Positions 9,659 to 19,324 of a DNA stretch of 64,000 nt are shown one piece after another (positions within the stretch are counted from its first letter, which is position 1; every line of letters starts with the position of its first letter). The stretch is from Microbulbifer donghaiensis (GTDB lineage: Bacteria; Pseudomonadota; Gammaproteobacteria; Pseudomonadales; Cellvibrionaceae). The stretch lies in NCBI RefSeq assembly GCF_900129095.1, contig NZ_FQVA01000002.1:124001-188000 (forward strand), given 5' to 3'. The notes under the pieces are model-generated. The model searched no databases and was not told the DNA's origin. It saw only the letters and a list, made by a program, of their open reading frames with translations. A program made the position numbers and the translations under genes.

Positions 9659-9703
9659 AGATGACGAGACTCGAGGAGAGGAAAAAATTTCAGCCGAAAC
9701 ACC

Positions 9704-11029
9704 TTATGTCCAGCTGCGCATCCTGTGTCCCTTAACGGCGTAAAACAGGATAAACAGGTAGCAGGGCAATGCGATCCAGTAGGCGCTTACTAGCTCACCG
9801 GCCACCTCGGCAATCCTGCCGAAGGCCAGCGGAACGACCGCGCCACCTGCGATGCCCATAATCAACAAAGCGGAACCCTGGGCGGTGTATTTGCCGAGTC
9901 CGTCCAGAGCAAGCGGCCACACCGCCGGCCACACCAGTGCGTGGGCCAAGCCCATCAGTGCCACAAAAGTTACCGTGTCGGGGATCGGCGGAATGCCGGA
10001 CCAGCCCCAGAGCACGCTGGCAATCGCCGTGCTCTCCGCGGAACTGAACAGCACGCCGATCACGCACAATCCACCGCCAATCGCCGAGCCGATGAGCGCC
10101 TGCTGCTGGCTGATCCAGCGCGGAATCCCTACAACGCCAATCAGATAGCCCACCACCATAAATGCCATCGTATAGGAGGTCAGCGAGGAAAAATTCGCCA
10201 CGCCCAGCTGCTCGCCGTAAAGGCCGATGGTATCACCGGCGATAACCTCCACTCCCACGTAGGCAAATAGCGCAACTGCGCCCAGCACCACCTGCGGGAA
10301 CTGCCAGATGCCGGACCTGGGCTCGCTAGCGGAAGCGTCGCCCTCGTCGATCTCCGGCAGCCGGGAAAATTTGACCAGGCCGACCAGCAGGAACAGCAAC
10401 ACCGACATGGCGATATAGGGCGCAATCAGGCGATCGGCAACCTCTTGCATTTTTGCCGCGCGATCGGCTTCCGCCAGTTGCGCGACTGCCTCCGAATTGA
10501 AGTCCGCCAGGCCCGACAGCACCAGGGCGGTAAAGGCCACCGGCGCCAGCACGCCGGCGCTCTTGTTAATGATGCCCATGATCGAGATACGGGTCGCCGC
10601 GCTGTGCGCGGGGCCGACTTTCACCACATAGGGATTGGAAGCGGTCTGCAGAATCGTCAGGCCACTGCCGAGGCCGAAGAGTGCCAGCAGGAAAATTGCG
10701 TAGCTGCCGGTCTGCGCCGCGGGAATAAAGATCAGCGCGGCCACCGCCATGATGGCGAGACCTATCGCCATGCCATCCCGGTAACCGGTGCGACGCAGGA
10801 TAAAGGACATGGGCAGCGCCATAACCGTGTAGGCGATGTAAAACACAAAGGTTACGAACAGTGCCTGAAAGTCGTTCAGGTCACACAGAATTTTCAGGAA
10901 CGGAATCAGTGAGCCATTCAACCAGGTTACAAAGCCAAAGATAAAAAACAGTACCCCGATAATGGCCATCGGCAGCAGGCTGCCCCTCGACTCGCTCACT
11001 GCATTTTCGTGGGAAACGACAGTGCTCAT
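9704..11029 (-). CDS. FHS-type MFS sugar:H+ symporter, probably for GalNAc
   Basis: A 441-residue major facilitator of the fucose/glucose-galactose/NagP group with about 12 membrane helices. Typical segments are FFIFGFVTWLNGSLIPFLK near residue 30 and GLGSGLTILQTASNPYVV near residue 120. It imports a sugar across the inner membrane. Its position beside the TonB receptor, GH109 enzyme and aga genes suggests N-acetylgalactosamine (the role called AgaP in Shewanella-type pathways); the sugar itself is inferred. The ATG at 11029 has GGGAGA 6 bp upstream. It has its own terminator and lies downstream of the receptor gene in the same direction. Confidence 0.85.
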   Translation of the reverse strand: MSTVVSHENAVSESRGSLLPMAIIGVLFFIFGFVTWLNGSLIPFLKILCDLNDFQALFVTFVFYIAYTVMALPMSFILRRTGYRDGMAIGLAIMAVAALIFIPAAQTGSYAIFLLALFGLGSGLTILQTASNPYVVKVGPAHSAATRISIMGIINKSAGVLAPVAFTALVLSGLADFNSEAVAQLAEADRAAKMQEVADRLIAPYIAMSVLLFLLVGLVKFSRLPEIDEGDASASEPRSGIWQFPQVVLGAVALFAYVGVEVIAGDTIGLYGEQLGVANFSSLTSYTMAFMVVGYLIGVVGIPRWISQQQALIGSAIGGGLCVIGVLFSSAESTAIASVLWGWSGIPPIPDTVTFVALMGLAHALVWPAVWPLALDGLGKYTAQGSALLIMGIAGGAVVPLAFGRIAEVAGELVSAYWIALPCYLFILFYAVKGHRMRSWT

Positions 11030-11123
11030 TGATTCTCCCGTCTATATTTCTATTTTTGTATGCAGCCCCCCGGCAACCGGAAAAGAATACTAAAGCCAGA
11101 TGCGAAGACCCTGATACCGGGGG

Positions 11124-11202
11124 AAGTTTGCGGGACATTTCACGGCCATGGATGGCCGTGGATAGCGTACACGGACGTATTCACAGCGTGTCCCGCAAAC
11201 TT
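11124..11202. repeat. Inverted repeat with nested palindrome
   Basis: Perfect 14-bp arms AAGTTTGCGGGACA and TGTCCCGCAAACTT enclose a second palindrome, CACGGCCATGGATGGCCGTG, and the stretch GATAGCGTACACGGACGTAT. It lies between the receptor stop and the permease start. It could attenuate read-through or be another mobile palindrome; no close copy was seen in the window. Confidence 0.6.
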
Positions 11203-11288
11203 TCACCGGTAGCAGGGGCGCTCAGGCTTCTCTTACTACCGAAGGGGGCAAAGGGGTCTCCGGCCGTCCCGGAGGCCCAGTACGCGAA

Positions 11289-14114
11289 TTAGAAATTCGC
11301 ACTGACGCCGAGATTAACCAGGCGACCGTAGCGCGCCAGGTGACTCACCTGATCCGGCCGCATGATGTAACCCCAGTTGCGCTCGTTGGTAATGTTGTTC
11401 ACGCTGAGACTCATGTTGATGCTGTCGCTCCAGTCGTAGTCCGCACTGAAGTCAAACTGGCCGTAGTCGGCATCCCAGCTGGGGCCACCCCAGGCTTCCG
11501 GGTTGGTCATCACCTTGCCGCGCCAGTTGTAAGCCAGCCGAGCCTGGAAGGCATCGCCCTCGTAGTAAAACACCGCGTTGTAGGAGTTTTTCGGCATGCC
11601 CTGGAACGGCAGACCCGCCTCGCGACGCTCGCGGTCGTCGTACTCGCTGTCCACATAGGTGTAGTTCAGCTGCGTTCCGAAACCGCCGAAAACCCCGGGG
11701 AGAATACCGGCGAAAGACTGCTGGTAGGTCAGCTCAGTACCGCGTATCTCAGCACCCTCGTCGCCGTTGATCGCGCTGTAGACGGCAAAGTTGTGACCGT
11801 CGATGGTGCGCGTGCCGTTGCGCCCGGATTCGATAAAGGACTCGATATCCTTGATGAAGACGGTGCCGGTCAGGGCGCCGTAGTCAGAGAAATACCACTC
11901 GAGTCCGGTATCGAACTGGTTCGCGCGCATCGGCTCCAGCCCCGGGTTGGAAGTGTAGAGTTCGAACTCCCGCAGGTTCACGTAGCTGTAGGCCGTGAGG
12001 GAGTCAATCTGTGGCCGGGTGATCACCTTGGCCGCACTGAAACGGTAGATCAGGTCGTCGCGCAGGTTCCATTTGAAGTTCAGGCTCGGCAGCACATCGG
12101 TGTAGGAATCCTCGAAATTCATCTGGCGCTGGTAGTCGGAGACATCGCCGACATACTGCAGCTCACCCGGCTCATCCGCCGCCTCGAAGCGCACCGCGTC
12201 CACATCCAGGGAATAGCCGGAACTGGTCACCGTGGTCTCTATCGCCCTCAGCCCCAGGTTCAGGGTATAGGGCAAATCCAGCAACTCGCTCTCCAGGTTG
12301 GCCTGCACATAGGCCGCCAGGGTGGACTCACCCACGGCAAAGGAATCGTTGGGGCGGAACTGGGCCTTGACCAGGTCGTTGGCAGCATCGGCGCTGATGC
12401 TCTGGTAGAAAGCGAACAGCTTGTCGTAGTCGAAGCTGGCCCAGGGGGCCGGGTGCGAACCCGCTTCGCCGTCGAGGAAGTTATCGAAGCGCGGTGCTAC
12501 TAAAACGTCCGCGGGCAGACGGAAGAGATCGAAACCGGCGATATTCTCGGCCGCAGACATATCCGGGGTGTATTCCGGGTATCTTTCAAAGTGCGCGCCG
12601 GCATTGCTGAAGATGGACGGGTTAACCGAGGAATAGGAATCCCGCTCCTTGGTTTGGTCGCCGTAGTTGATGCCGAATTGCACCGACGAAACGATGGAGT
12701 CCAGCGGTGCCCAGTCGCCGTCGAACTTAAACTCAGTCACCTTATCCCGAATCTCGTCACCGTAGTTGTAGCTGTAGTGAGCGCCGAACGGAGAGTTGTG
12801 GGACAGCGCTGGCGTCATGGTGATATCCGGCAGCAGGTTGCCGCCGGACTGGTCGATGCGGATCTCATCCACGAAGCCGCGCGCGACGATATAGCGGTTG
12901 TCGCCGTTGTTGGTGTTTGCCGATTCCGAGTGGGAGATATCCACGGCCAGGGTCAGGTTGTCGCGGACATGCCAGGCCACATTATTGCCCACCTGGAAGG
13001 TCTCGGTCTTGCGCGGCCTGGAGGTATTCAGCAACTCGGCCATGGCGCCGTCGCTCAGGGTCAGTGCGTTGACCAGGCCGTCCTGGTCGAAGCCCAGGTC
13101 GCTGACATTGGGAATGCCCGGGGTCCAGCTCTCGTCGTAGGTGACAAACGAAATCTCGTACTGCTCGCCGTTGGTGTCGTAGGACGAGTAAATACTGTCG
13201 AAATTCACCTCTATGTCGTCCCGCGGCCGCCACTGCAGGGCCAGGCTGGCACCGACGCGCTCGCGGGTGTCCTGCCAGTTGGTGTAGCGCACATAGCCGG
13301 GAATGATCGAGCCGTACTCGTTGTCCACCGCCGGGTCGAACTCACCATTGCCGTCCACGTCCTGGCGCACGGTGATCCAGTTTTCGTTGCCCAGGTTGTA
13401 GAAACCCTCACCCTGGTAGGCGTCGGTGCGCAGCGTGCGCTCCGAGTAGACCGCAGTCAGCAACGCGCCGAAAGTGCCGTCGGCAAATGTGTTGCTGACC
13501 AGGAAGGACGCCTGCGGATTCATCTCCTCGGTGCGGTCCTCGTAGATGCCCTTGACCGAGCCGGACACAGTAAGACCGGAGAAATCCAGCGGGCGGCGGG
13601 TCTGGATATTGATGACCGAGCCTATGCCACCCTCCTGGGTCTTGGCCACCGGCGACTTGTATACCTCGACACCCTTCAACAGCTCGGCGGCGATCAGGTC
13701 GTAGTTAAAATCGCGGCTGCTGTGCTCGGAGGCCATTCGGCGGCCGTTGATGGTGGTCACGTTGTAGTCACCACCCAGGCCGCGCACAGTGATGTTCTGG
13801 CCCTCGCCGGCATTGCGGGTAACGGTGATGCCACTCATACGCTGTAGCGCCTCGGCGATATTCTGGTCCGGGAACTTGCCGATGTCCTCGGCCATGATCG
13901 CGTCCACGACATTGACCGAATTTTTCTTGATATCCAGCGACGACTTGATACTGCTGCGGATACCGGTGACCTCTACCTCTTCCACAACCGAATCCGAGAC
14001 CTGCTGCAGCTGGTCGGTATCCCTCTCCGCATCGGCCTCCTGTGCCATAGCCTGCGATGCCAAGACCAGAGCACCGATTGCCAGACTGAGGGTGTGCTTT
14101 TTACTTTTAATCAT
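11289..14114 (-). CDS. TonB-dependent outer-membrane receptor
   Basis: A 941-residue outer-membrane receptor for active uptake of a large or scarce substrate. It has a signal peptide ending ASQAMAQE, then a plug domain starting near VEEVEVTGIRSSIKSSLDIK, with AEALQRMSGITVTRN, QNITVRGLGGDYN and GIGSVINIQTRRPLDF. The 22-strand barrel follows, and the C-terminus ends in Phe (GVSANF) as the assembly machinery requires. It belongs to the sugar-linked receptor class common in marine gammaproteobacteria. Flanked by GH109 and the permease, it probably brings in GalNAc or GalNAc-containing oligosaccharides. The substrate is inferred from position only. Confidence 0.9.
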   Translation of the reverse strand: MIKSKKHTLSLAIGALVLASQAMAQEADAERDTDQLQQVSDSVVEEVEVTGIRSSIKSSLDIKKNSVNVVDAIMAEDIGKFPDQNIAEALQRMSGITVTRNAGEGQNITVRGLGGDYNVTTINGRRMASEHSSRDFNYDLIAAELLKGVEVYKSPVAKTQEGGIGSVINIQTRRPLDFSGLTVSGSVKGIYEDRTEEMNPQASFLVSNTFADGTFGALLTAVYSERTLRTDAYQGEGFYNLGNENWITVRQDVDGNGEFDPAVDNEYGSIIPGYVRYTNWQDTRERVGASLALQWRPRDDIEVNFDSIYSSYDTNGEQYEISFVTYDESWTPGIPNVSDLGFDQDGLVNALTLSDGAMAELLNTSRPRKTETFQVGNNVAWHVRDNLTLAVDISHSESANTNNGDNRYIVARGFVDEIRIDQSGGNLLPDITMTPALSHNSPFGAHYSYNYGDEIRDKVTEFKFDGDWAPLDSIVSSVQFGINYGDQTKERDSYSSVNPSIFSNAGAHFERYPEYTPDMSAAENIAGFDLFRLPADVLVAPRFDNFLDGEAGSHPAPWASFDYDKLFAFYQSISADAANDLVKAQFRPNDSFAVGESTLAAYVQANLESELLDLPYTLNLGLRAIETTVTSSGYSLDVDAVRFEAADEPGELQYVGDVSDYQRQMNFEDSYTDVLPSLNFKWNLRDDLIYRFSAAKVITRPQIDSLTAYSYVNLREFELYTSNPGLEPMRANQFDTGLEWYFSDYGALTGTVFIKDIESFIESGRNGTRTIDGHNFAVYSAINGDEGAEIRGTELTYQQSFAGILPGVFGGFGTQLNYTYVDSEYDDRERREAGLPFQGMPKNSYNAVFYYEGDAFQARLAYNWRGKVMTNPEAWGGPSWDADYGQFDFSADYDWSDSINMSLSVNNITNERNWGYIMRPDQVSHLARYGRLVNLGVSANF

Positions 14115-14457
14115 GGTTCACCTTCCCTTTTATAGTTTTGAGAGTGGTACAGCTCGGGCGCAGTGCGCCGTAAACCTGGCAATCAAATAGGTCGTCCTGA
14201 CCCAATTGATTGTCGCCCGCGAAATCCGGGCGCAGATGTATGGATCTGCAGGTATTTCGCAGTCTCGCGCCGGCCCAGGGCCGGCGGCGTCACATCCATG
14301 TGCCGCCATTAACCCGGCAATATTTATCGCCGGCTTAAAAACCGCGGGCGTACGGCGGCCCCTTCGCCAGTTGCAGGCGAATATTCGTTATCGTTCGATG
14401 GAACTCGGCGGCCTTATGCGGCCGGATTTATCCGGCGGGCCCAAGGCCCGCCAATGG
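14115..14457. other. Gap between receptor and GH109 genes
   Basis: This 343-bp gap holds no supported gene. Near the GH109 stop, two hairpins follow each other: GGCGGGCC/GGCCCGCC at 14434-14452 and CCGGAT/ATCCGG just below it. Neither has a T run on the minus strand, so they are at best weak terminators. The receptor promoter should lie here; I saw no CTTTC box. Confidence 0.4.
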
Positions 14458-15828
14458 TCAGCTGACGACGCCCAGCGGTGTACCTGTCTGCCAGGCTCCG
14501 CGGGTAAAGTCAGGGAAGTCTTTGCTGTTGCCGCGGTCTTTCACCGAGAGCTCGGACAGCGGGGTCACCGCGGACCAGGCGGCCGCATCGTAGACGTCCT
14601 GATCGAGGGGCTGGCCGTTACGCAGGCAGTAGACCATGCGCCAGAACATCAGGAAGTCCATGCCGCCGTGGCCACCGTTGAGTTCGGCCTCCTTGCCCAT
14701 GCGACGCCACAGCGGGTGATCGTACTTCTTGTACCAGTAGTCCATGTCGTAGTCCCACTCGTGGTAGCTCTTGCGGCCACCCTCCTCCAGCGCGATGCGG
14801 TTGGGGAAACCGGCGAAGGCTCCGTTGGTGCCCTGGATATGGTTAAGGCGCGTGTAGGGCCGCGGCGTGGTGGTATCGTGCTGGACCATGATGGTCCTGC
14901 CCTTGGCGGTCTTGATCAGGCTGGTATTGATATCACCGGCGACATAGTTGAGCTTGTTGCGCTGGTGATCAGCGGGGAACTCGCGCTCGGCGTAGGCGGC
15001 GCGCCCCAGGGCCGGGCTGCTCATGGAGTTCAGGTAATCGAAGCGGTCGCCGCGATTGATGTTCATGTACTGGGCGATGGGGCCCAGGCCGTGAGTCGGA
15101 TAGAGATTCGCATCGCGCAGGGCGTGCCACTTAGTGCGCCAGGAGCCGGTCTTGCGGTCCATCTCCTTCATCTGCCAGCGCAGCTCGTGGATATAAGCGG
15201 CCTCACCGTGCAGCAGGTCGCCGAACAGCCCCATGCGCACCATATTCAGTGCCATCAGCTCGTCGCGGCCGTAGCAGACGTTTTCGAGCATCATGCAGTT
15301 CCGCTGGGTCTGCTCGGCGGTATCCACCAGCAACCAGGCCTCGTCGATGGTCAGCGCCGCCGGTACTTCCACCATCGCGTGCTTGCCGCTCAGCATCGTT
15401 TCCACTGCCATGGGCGTGTGCCAGCGCCACGGCGTGGAGATGATCACTATGTCGATGTCGTTGCGCTCCAGCAGGTCGCGGTAGGCGTACTCATTCTTGC
15501 CGTACGCCGCCGGGCGCGGCAGTTCCTTGCCCACCACAATATTGACCGCGCGATCCAGCACCTGCTGATCGATGTCACAGATGGCCTTGATCTCGACGCC
15601 GTCGATATTGCAGAAGTGCTGAACCGCGCCGACGCCGCGCTCACCCACGCCGATAAAGCCAACCCGGACTGTCTCCAGCGGCGGCACCACCAGCCCCATC
15701 ACCGACTTCTGGCCGGCGACGGGGGAACCGCCTTTCATCTTATTGGTGGCGGCGCAGCCGGCAGCCGTTGCGGCAGCGGCTGCCGCCAGGCCCGCCTTGA
15801 GGAAATTGCGACGATCGATCGAACTCAT
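14458..15828 (-). CDS. Alpha-N-acetylgalactosaminidase, GH109, Tat-exported
   Basis: A 456-residue protein of the Gfo/Idh/MocA fold assigned to glycoside hydrolase family 109, which removes terminal alpha-GalNAc using a tightly bound NAD. A twin-arginine signal ([13 protein letters not shown]) is followed by Ala-rich and Cys-containing sequence (AAGCAATN), which could also be a lipobox, so it may be anchored. The dinucleotide loop is [16 protein letters not shown]. Later segments such as [28 protein letters not shown] and [14 protein letters not shown] are typical of GH109. The start at 15828 has GAGGTG upstream; the open frame further upstream would bury the Tat motif. It is divergent from agaR, sharing its operator region, and fits release of GalNAc in the periplasm. 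Confidence 0.88.
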   Translation of the reverse strand: MSSIDRRNFLKAGLAAAAAATAAGCAATNKMKGGSPVAGQKSVMGLVVPPLETVRVGFIGVGERGVGAVQHFCNIDGVEIKAICDIDQQVLDRAVNIVVGKELPRPAAYGKNEYAYRDLLERNDIDIVIISTPWRWHTPMAVETMLSGKHAMVEVPAALTIDEAWLLVDTAEQTQRNCMMLENVCYGRDELMALNMVRMGLFGDLLHGEAAYIHELRWQMKEMDRKTGSWRTKWHALRDANLYPTHGLGPIAQYMNINRGDRFDYLNSMSSPALGRAAYAEREFPADHQRNKLNYVAGDINTSLIKTAKGRTIMVQHDTTTPRPYTRLNHIQGTNGAFAGFPNRIALEEGGRKSYHEWDYDMDYWYKKYDHPLWRRMGKEAELNGGHGGMDFLMFWRMVYCLRNGQPLDQDVYDAAAWSAVTPLSELSVKDRGNSKDFPDFTRGAWQTGTPLGVVS

Positions 15829-15923
15829 TTTTATATTCACCTCGTGTCCAGATGGCCCGTATTCGCAGGCCTCCGACAATAACCAAGTGCGACCCACCGT
15901 TCAATAAAAAAATGCTTCGAAAA

Positions 15924-16066
15924 CTTTCACTTTTAGATGAGGCGAAACAAGGTTTTCGCAAATTTAAACAACTAACCTATTGATACAAAATAGATTCTAC
16001 AAAACGAAAGCAATTGAAAATAAAATCTTATTGAAAGCAAATGAAAGTTTCGTAGAATAGCGAAAG
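15924..16066. promoter_or_regulatory. Probable AgaR operator cluster (CTTTC/GAAAG repeats)
   Basis: The AT-rich gap between GH109 and agaR holds four GAAAG boxes (16006, 16033, 16043 and 16062) and one CTTTC (15924). AgaR sites in Proteobacteria are described as multiple CTTTC copies in varied arrangement. The cluster sits just before the agaR start and could repress both arms of the locus. Confidence 0.7.
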
Positions 16067-16086
16067 AACAACGAAGGGGCTGACCC

Positions 16087-16857
16087 GTGGCGAAGAACAC
16101 GATCGAGAGAAGACACGACATCATCCAGACCGCCGTCGATAGCGGGCGCGTGCTGGTGCCGGAGCTGGCGGAAAAGTACAGCGTATCCGCAGTCACCATT
16201 CGCGGCGACCTCAACTACCTGCACAAGCGCGGCCTGCTGGTACGGACCCACGGTGGCGCCGTGGCCAGCAACCGCGTGACCCAGGAGCTGTCCGTACAGG
16301 AGAAGGTCGCCGAGCACCTGGACGTCAAGCGCCGCCTGGCCGCAGCCGCGGTGCGGGAGATCCACGAACAGGACACCCTAGTGCTGGACTCGGGCACCAC
16401 CACCGCCGAGATCGCCAAGCAGCTGCGGGACTTCAAGCGCCTGCTGGTGATGACCAACGGCCTCAATGTGGCGCAGCAGCTGCTGGACGCCGAGGGGGTG
16501 GAGGTACTGATGACTGGCGGCACCCTGCGCAAGAAGTCGCTCTCTTTCTACGGCCGCCCCGCCGAAGAAACCCTGCAGTGCTACCACTTCGACAAGGTAT
16601 TCCTGGGCGTGGACGGCATCGACTTCCAGGGCGGCATCACCACTCACTTCGAGTACGAAGCCAACCTGAACCGGCTGATGTGCAAGGTGGCACGCCAGGT
16701 TATCGCGGTGACCGACTCCTCCAAGTTCAATCGTTCCGGCGTGCACAAGATCTGCGATTTCGCCGACATTGACATACTGATCACCGACGCCGGCATCCCC
16801 GACGCCTTCCGCGAGGTAATCTCCGAGGCCGGCGTAAAGGTGGTCATCGTCGACTGA
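16087..16857 (+). CDS. agaR: DeoR-family repressor of GalNAc use
   Basis: A 256-residue DeoR regulator. The N-terminal winged helix (residues 6-60) includes VPELAEKYSVSAVTIRGDLN as recognition segment and ends in GLLVRTHGGA. The effector domain has LDSGTTTAEIAKQL, MTGGTLRKKSLSFYG and FLGVDGIDFQGGITTH, the phosphosugar-binding pattern of the family. The GTG start at 16087 has AAGGGG upstream. Its place before agaZ-S-K-A, with CTTTC-type boxes in its own promoter, makes AgaR the best name. The inducer is probably an amino sugar phosphate. Confidence 0.88.
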   Translation: MAKNTIERRHDIIQTAVDSGRVLVPELAEKYSVSAVTIRGDLNYLHKRGLLVRTHGGAVASNRVTQELSVQEKVAEHLDVKRRLAAAAVREIHEQDTLVLDSGTTTAEIAKQLRDFKRLLVMTNGLNVAQQLLDAEGVEVLMTGGTLRKKSLSFYGRPAEETLQCYHFDKVFLGVDGIDFQGGITTHFEYEANLNRLMCKVARQVIAVTDSSKFNRSGVHKICDFADIDILITDAGIPDAFREVISEAGVKVVIVD

Positions 16858-16905
16858 GTCAGGATTTTGAGTATCCAGAAGAATCACTAACAACAAGGAA
16901 TCTCC

Positions 16906-18180
16906 ATGCTGCAAGAATTGATCGCCGCGAATCTGGGTGGGCAGCCGCGCGGAATTTACTCCATCTGCTCCGCTCACGGCCTGGTGCTGGAGGCGGCGAT
17001 GGAGCAGGCCGTGGCCGATGACACGCCGGTGCTGATCGAGGCCACTGCCAACCAGGTGAACCAGTTCGGCGGCTACACCGGCATGCGGCCGGCGGACTTT
17101 TTCGACTATGTGATGACGCTGGCTGACCGAGTCGGACTGGACGCCTCCCGCGTGCTGCTCGGTGGCGATCACCTGGGGCCGGTGTGCTGGCAGACGGAAC
17201 CCGCCGAGATTGCTATGGGCAAGGCCCGTGAAATGATAGATGCCTATATAGCGGCCGGCTTTACCAAGATTCACCTGGACTGCAGCATGCCCTGTGCCGA
17301 CGATCAGCTACCGCTGGCAGACGAAATCATCGCGACACGCGCTGCTGATCTGTGCAAGGTTGCCGAGCAAGCTGCCAAGCGCCGGGGCAACAGCAAAGAC
17401 ATTGTCTATATCATAGGTACAGAAGTACCCCCGCCCGGCGGCGCAAAAGAGGCGATTGCCACACTCGAGGTTACCGCCCCGGCGCATGCACGCAACACCA
17501 TCGACCTGCATCGCGAGGCCTTCGCCCTGCTGGGGCTGGACAGTGCGTGGCAACGGGTGATCGGCCTGGTAGTGCAGCCGGGCGTGGAATTCGATCACAC
17601 CTCGGTCATCGACTACCGGCCGGCGAAGGCGGCAGAGCTGAAATCCCTGGCCGGAGAAATGGGTAATGTCGCCTTCGAGGCCCACTCCACCGACTACCAG
17701 ACACCGCAAAGCTATACGCAACTGGTACGCGACCACTTTGCCATTCTGAAAGTGGGCCCCCAGCTGACGTTTGCCCTGCGCGAGGCCCTGTTTGCGCTCA
17801 GTTATATCGAGGAAGAATTACCGGGAATCGACGCAAAGTCCGGCCTGCGTGAAGTCTGCGAGCGGCGCATGCGGGCGGAACCCAAATACTGGCAGGCATT
17901 TTACGAAGTCGCGGAAGAGCAACTGCCGCTGTACCGCCGCTATAGTTACAGCGACCGCATCCGCTACTACTGGCCCGACACGGAGGTGCAGCAGGCCACC
18001 ACCAAACTGCTCGACAACCTGTCGCCTCAACCGATTCCGCTGCCCCTGATTAGCCAGTTTTTTCCGGAGGAGTACCGCGAAATCCGCGCGGGCGGGCTTG
18101 CCAATAATCCTCGCGCGCTGGTAAAGGCCCGCATCCGCAAGGTTATCAGCGCCTATGCCACCGCATGCTGGAAGCAGTAA
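16906..18180 (+). CDS. agaZ: AgaZ/KbaZ family protein (tagatose phosphate step)
   Basis: A 424-residue protein of the family first named as the non-catalytic subunit of tagatose-1,6-bisphosphate aldolase and later proposed, from genome context, to be tagatose-6-phosphate kinase. It shows GIYSICSAHGLVLEAAMEQA, PVLIEATANQVNQFGGYTGM and LLGGDHLGPVCWQ near the N-terminus, then IGTEVPPPGGA. The length matches the family. AAGGAA precedes the ATG. It follows agaR by 48 bp and leads agaS by 13 bp. No class II aldolase (AgaY/KbaY) is in the window, so the last step must be encoded elsewhere. Confidence 0.88.
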   Translation: MLQELIAANLGGQPRGIYSICSAHGLVLEAAMEQAVADDTPVLIEATANQVNQFGGYTGMRPADFFDYVMTLADRVGLDASRVLLGGDHLGPVCWQTEPAEIAMGKAREMIDAYIAAGFTKIHLDCSMPCADDQLPLADEIIATRAADLCKVAEQAAKRRGNSKDIVYIIGTEVPPPGGAKEAIATLEVTAPAHARNTIDLHREAFALLGLDSAWQRVIGLVVQPGVEFDHTSVIDYRPAKAAELKSLAGEMGNVAFEAHSTDYQTPQSYTQLVRDHFAILKVGPQLTFALREALFALSYIEEELPGIDAKSGLREVCERRMRAEPKYWQAFYEVAEEQLPLYRRYSYSDRIRYYWPDTEVQQATTKLLDNLSPQPIPLPLISQFFPEEYREIRAGGLANNPRALVKARIRKVISAYATACWKQ

Positions 18181-18193
18181 AAACAGGATAACA

Positions 18194-19324
18194 ATGATGT
18201 CCAAATATCTAGCGATCGACACCGCAGAACTCGTCGAACGAAACGGCGAACACACCGCCCGCGAAATTACCCAGCAACCGGATGTATGGCTGCGCACGGC
18301 CGAACAGATAAAGCAGCAGCGGGCCGAACTCGATGACTGGCTCACCCCCCTTCTCGACCGGCAGAACCTGCGTGTCATCCTTACCGGGGCCGGCACATCC
18401 GCCTACGTGGGCAATACCCTGGCCCCCTACCTGACGCAGGCAATGGCGCGGCGCATCGAGGCGATCAGCACCACCGACCTGGTCAGCAATCCACAGGAAT
18501 ACCTGCTGCGGCGGGTTCCCACGCTGCTGATTTCCTACGCCCGCTCCGGCAACAGCCCCGAGAGCGTCGGCGCCTATGACCTGGCCAACCAGTGTGTCGA
18601 CGAGTGCTACCATCTGGTGATTACCTGCAACCGCGACGGCGAGCTGGCGACCCGCGCGCGGAATAACGACAACAGCTATTCGCTGCTGATGCTGGAAGAG
18701 ACACTCGACCAGAGTTTTGCCATGACCAGCAGTTTCACGGCCATGCTGGTGAGCACCCTGGAAATATTTGCACCCCGGGCGGGACAACTGGAAAGGCTGG
18801 CCGAGGTTACTCGCGCTTTCCTCGAAACCCAACTCGACAGCACGCGCGCACTGGCCGCGCGAAACTTCCGCCGCGTGGTATTTTTGGGCGCCGGCGGCCT
18901 CAAGGGCATAGCCACAGAGGCCGCGCTGAAGATGCTGGAACTCACTGCAGGCAAAGTGGGTTGTTACGCGGAGAGCCCGCTCGGCTTCCGCCACGGCCCC
19001 AAATCAATGCTCGATGACGCCACGCTGGTAGTCCTGTTTCAGAGCAACGACGCTTACTGTCGCCGTTACGACGATGACCTGTACGAGGAACTGCGCCGCG
19101 AAGGCACTACCGAGTGGGTGGTTTGCCCGGCGGACAGTGTCGATACCGCTGGCCTCGCGGATGCCTGGCTGGCCCTGCATTACATAGCGTTTGCCCAGCT
19201 GCTGGCCTTCTATAAATCTCTCGAGCTGGGCATCACCCCCGACAATCCCTGCCCTACCGGTGAGGTCAACCGCGTGGTGCAGGGAGTGACCATCCACCCC
19301 TATACAGCGGAGTGCGCCAATTGA
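18194..19324 (+). CDS. agaS: Galactosamine-6-phosphate deaminase/isomerase, SIS domains
   Basis: AgaS converts galactosamine-6-phosphate to tagatose-6-phosphate and ammonia. The 376-residue protein has two sugar isomerase (SIS) domains: the first with VILTGAGTSAYVGN and ISYARSGNSPES, the second with VVFLGAGGLKGIATEAALKMLELT and ESPLGFRHGPKSM. The start at 18194 (ATGATG) follows ACAGGA; an upstream in-frame ATG lies inside agaZ. The 3' end overlaps agaK, showing translational coupling within the aga operon. Confidence 0.9.
   Translation: MMSKYLAIDTAELVERNGEHTAREITQQPDVWLRTAEQIKQQRAELDDWLTPLLDRQNLRVILTGAGTSAYVGNTLAPYLTQAMARRIEAISTTDLVSNPQEYLLRRVPTLLISYARSGNSPESVGAYDLANQCVDECYHLVITCNRDGELATRARNNDNSYSLLMLEETLDQSFAMTSSFTAMLVSTLEIFAPRAGQLERLAEVTRAFLETQLDSTRALAARNFRRVVFLGAGGLKGIATEAALKMLELTAGKVGCYAESPLGFRHGPKSMLDDATLVVLFQSNDAYCRRYDDDLYEELRREGTTEWVVCPADSVDTAGLADAWLALHYIAFAQLLAFYKSLELGITPDNPCPTGEVNRVVQGVTIHPYTAECAN

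Noticed and set aside
12591-13847. Long plus-strand open frame opposite the TonB receptor
   Set aside because: It is the complement of a receptor gene with clear plug and barrel motifs; the product has no recognisable domain and such shadow frames are usual at high GC.
14206-15882. 558-codon open frame on the plus strand opposite GH109
   Set aside because: The minus strand encodes a convincing Tat-exported GH109; the plus-strand product lacks family features.
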